From an uncultured Oscillospiraceae bacterium (GTDB lineage: Bacteria; Bacillota; Clostridia; Oscillospirales; Ruminococcaceae), in assembly GCA_910578965.1 (NCBI GenBank), contig CAJTSP010000062.1, positions 1-14,732 of the forward strand: DNA of 14,732 nucleotides, in the 5' to 3' direction. Made by a program: the position numbers and the translations under genes. Below the pieces are notes generated by a model that did no database searches, had not been told where the DNA came from, and was given only the letters and a program-made list of their open reading frames with translations. Below are positions 13,624-14,732 of this stretch, piece by piece (positions within the stretch are counted from its first letter, which is position 1; every line of letters begins with the position of its first letter).

Positions 13624-14732
13624 TTACTTGAGCTCCGTCAATTTCTGCCGCAGCTCGCCCTCGATCCGGCCCAGCTCCTCCTCGGCGGCGGCCCTCCTGG
13701 CCCGCCCCTCGGACTGGATCTTGCCCAGCTCGTCCAGGGTCTCGATGAGGCTGCGGTTGGTTTTTTGCAGGGTCTCGATGTCCACAATTCCCCGCTCGGA
13801 CTCCCGCGCCGTGGCAATGGTGCCCTGCTTGAGGGTCTCGGCGTTCTTTTTAAGCAGCTCGTTGGTCATGTCGCTTACCGCGCGCTGAGCCTCCATGGCC
13901 TGCTGGCTGTGGGCCATGCCCAGGGCCAGCACCATCTGGTTTTTCCAGAGCGGGATGGTGTTGACGATGCTGGTCTGGATCTTTTCGGCCATCATGGTGT
14001 TGTTGTTCTGAATCAGCCGGATCTGCGGGCCCATCTGGATCGAGATGTTGCGGGTCAGCTCGAGGTCGTAGAGCTTTTTCTCAAACCGGGTGCACATATC
14101 GGCCAGATCCCGCGCAGCCTGGGCATCCTCGGGCAGGCCGCTCTTTTCGGCCTTGGCCATCAGCTCCTTGAGGTCGGTATCCCGCACCTGGGCCAGCCGC
14201 TTTTTGCCGGCCAGGATGTACATGGACAGCTCCTTAAAATAGACCATGTTGCGCTCGTACATCTTGTCCAGCATGGCGATGTCCTTCATGAGCTGCACCT
14301 GATGCCCCTCGAGCACGCCCTGGATTTTGTCTACATTGGTTTCGACCTTGGCATACTTGGTTTTCATCTGCTCGATGCTCGAGCCGGTCTTTTTGAAAAA
14401 GCCAAAAATCCCCTTGGCTTCTTCCTGGGCGTCAAAGTTTTTCAGCTCGCCCACCAGCCCGGTGATCATGCTGCCAACCTCGCCCATATCCTTGGTACGC
14501 ACCTTTTCCAGCGCCGCCTCGCTGAAATCGCTGATCTTTTTCTGGCTGGCCGCGCCGTACTGCAGCACGAGATTGGTGTTGGTGAGGTCGATCTTTTCGG
14601 CAAAATCGTCCACCATCTTCTGCTCCTCGGGGGTAAGGGGGGTGTCCTCAATCTTAACCGGCTCGGCCTTGGGGGCCTGTTCCTCGGCTACAGCCTCGTC
14701 GGCCATGGGGTCGAGGGTGAGGGTAGGGGCTG
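13624..14732 (-). CDS. telA: TelA/KlaA-like toxic anion resistance family protein (5' end outside window)
   Basis: At least 368 residues are visible. It is soluble, highly charged and largely helical, with long heptad-like stretches, for example KLYDLELTRNISIQMGPQIR (about 192-211 counted from the internal Met at 14706). LIQNNNTMMAEKIQTSIVNT follows, then PLWKNQMVLALG, a stretch highly typical of the family (PF05816). Members are linked to tellurite resistance by homology, though the everyday role is probably envelope stress. An ATG exists at 14706, but no Shine-Dalgarno precedes it. The same frame continues to the right edge reading APTLTLDP, like known TelA N-termini, so the true start is probably beyond the window. 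It is the first visible gene of the telA-lemA-TPM operon. Confidence 0.9.
   Translation of the reverse strand, partial: APTLTLDPMADEAVAEEQAPKAEPVKIEDTPLTPEEQKMVDDFAEKIDLTNTNLVLQYGAASQKKISDFSEAALEKVRTKDMGEVGSMITGLVGELKNFDAQEEAKGIFGFFKKTGSSIEQMKTKYAKVETNVDKIQGVLEGHQVQLMKDIAMLDKMYERNMVYFKELSMYILAGKKRLAQVRDTDLKELMAKAEKSGLPEDAQAARDLADMCTRFEKKLYDLELTRNISIQMGPQIRLIQNNNTMMAEKIQTSIVNTIPLWKNQMVLALGMAHSQQAMEAQRAVSDMTNELLKKNAETLKQGTIATARESERGIVDIETLQKTNRSLIETLDELGKIQSEGRARRAAAEEELGRIEGELRQKLTELK

Overview
The window looks like chromosomal DNA from a GC-rich, spore-forming member of the Firmicutes/Bacillota, probably a clostridial (Oscillospirales-like) gut-type anaerobe. This is an inference. The support is strong AGGAGG-type ribosome binding sites, GC-rich coding with A/T-rich intergenic spots, hairpin-plus-T-run terminators, and a dipicolinate synthase pair (dpaA/dpaB) used in spore cores. 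No rRNA, tRNA, CRISPR array, insertion sequence or phage gene was found.

Left part (1-4360): the 3' end of an unrecognised plus-strand gene and its terminator, then a LysR-type regulator on the minus strand. Divergent from it is a plus-strand operon: an acetoacetate-decarboxylase-superfamily protein, a GntP-type permease and a small YdhR-like (ABM-fold) protein. The regulator, enzyme and transporter together suggest inducible uptake and decarboxylation (or related Schiff-base chemistry) of a small keto or hydroxy acid. The decarboxylase keeps the catalytic lysine pair, but two other active-site positions known from the clostridial enzyme appear to be alanine, so acetoacetate may not be its substrate. 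The 363-bp divergent region holds a perfect 14-bp terminator-like hairpin before the first gene, a possible attenuator.

Middle part (4430-8702, minus strand): a compact, translationally coupled three-gene restriction-modification operon. It runs from a Zn-ribbon amino-methyltransferase (COG1743-like), to a second N4/N6 amino-methyltransferase, to a roughly 500-residue HNH nuclease with a long unassigned N-terminal region. It is visibly more A/T-rich in places than its neighbours and sits between housekeeping genes, which suggests horizontal gain.

Right part (8817-14732, all minus strand): a sugar-phosphate nucleotidyltransferase with a clear sigma-70-type promoter and a structured leader; dpaB and dpaA behind a candidate mother-cell sigma (SigK/SigE-like) promoter; a DUF378 membrane protein; and a coupled telA-lemA-TPM operon. 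The TPM protein is a predicted lipoprotein with a transmembrane helix and a long Arg/Pro/Gly-rich tail. The telA reading frame runs off the right edge.
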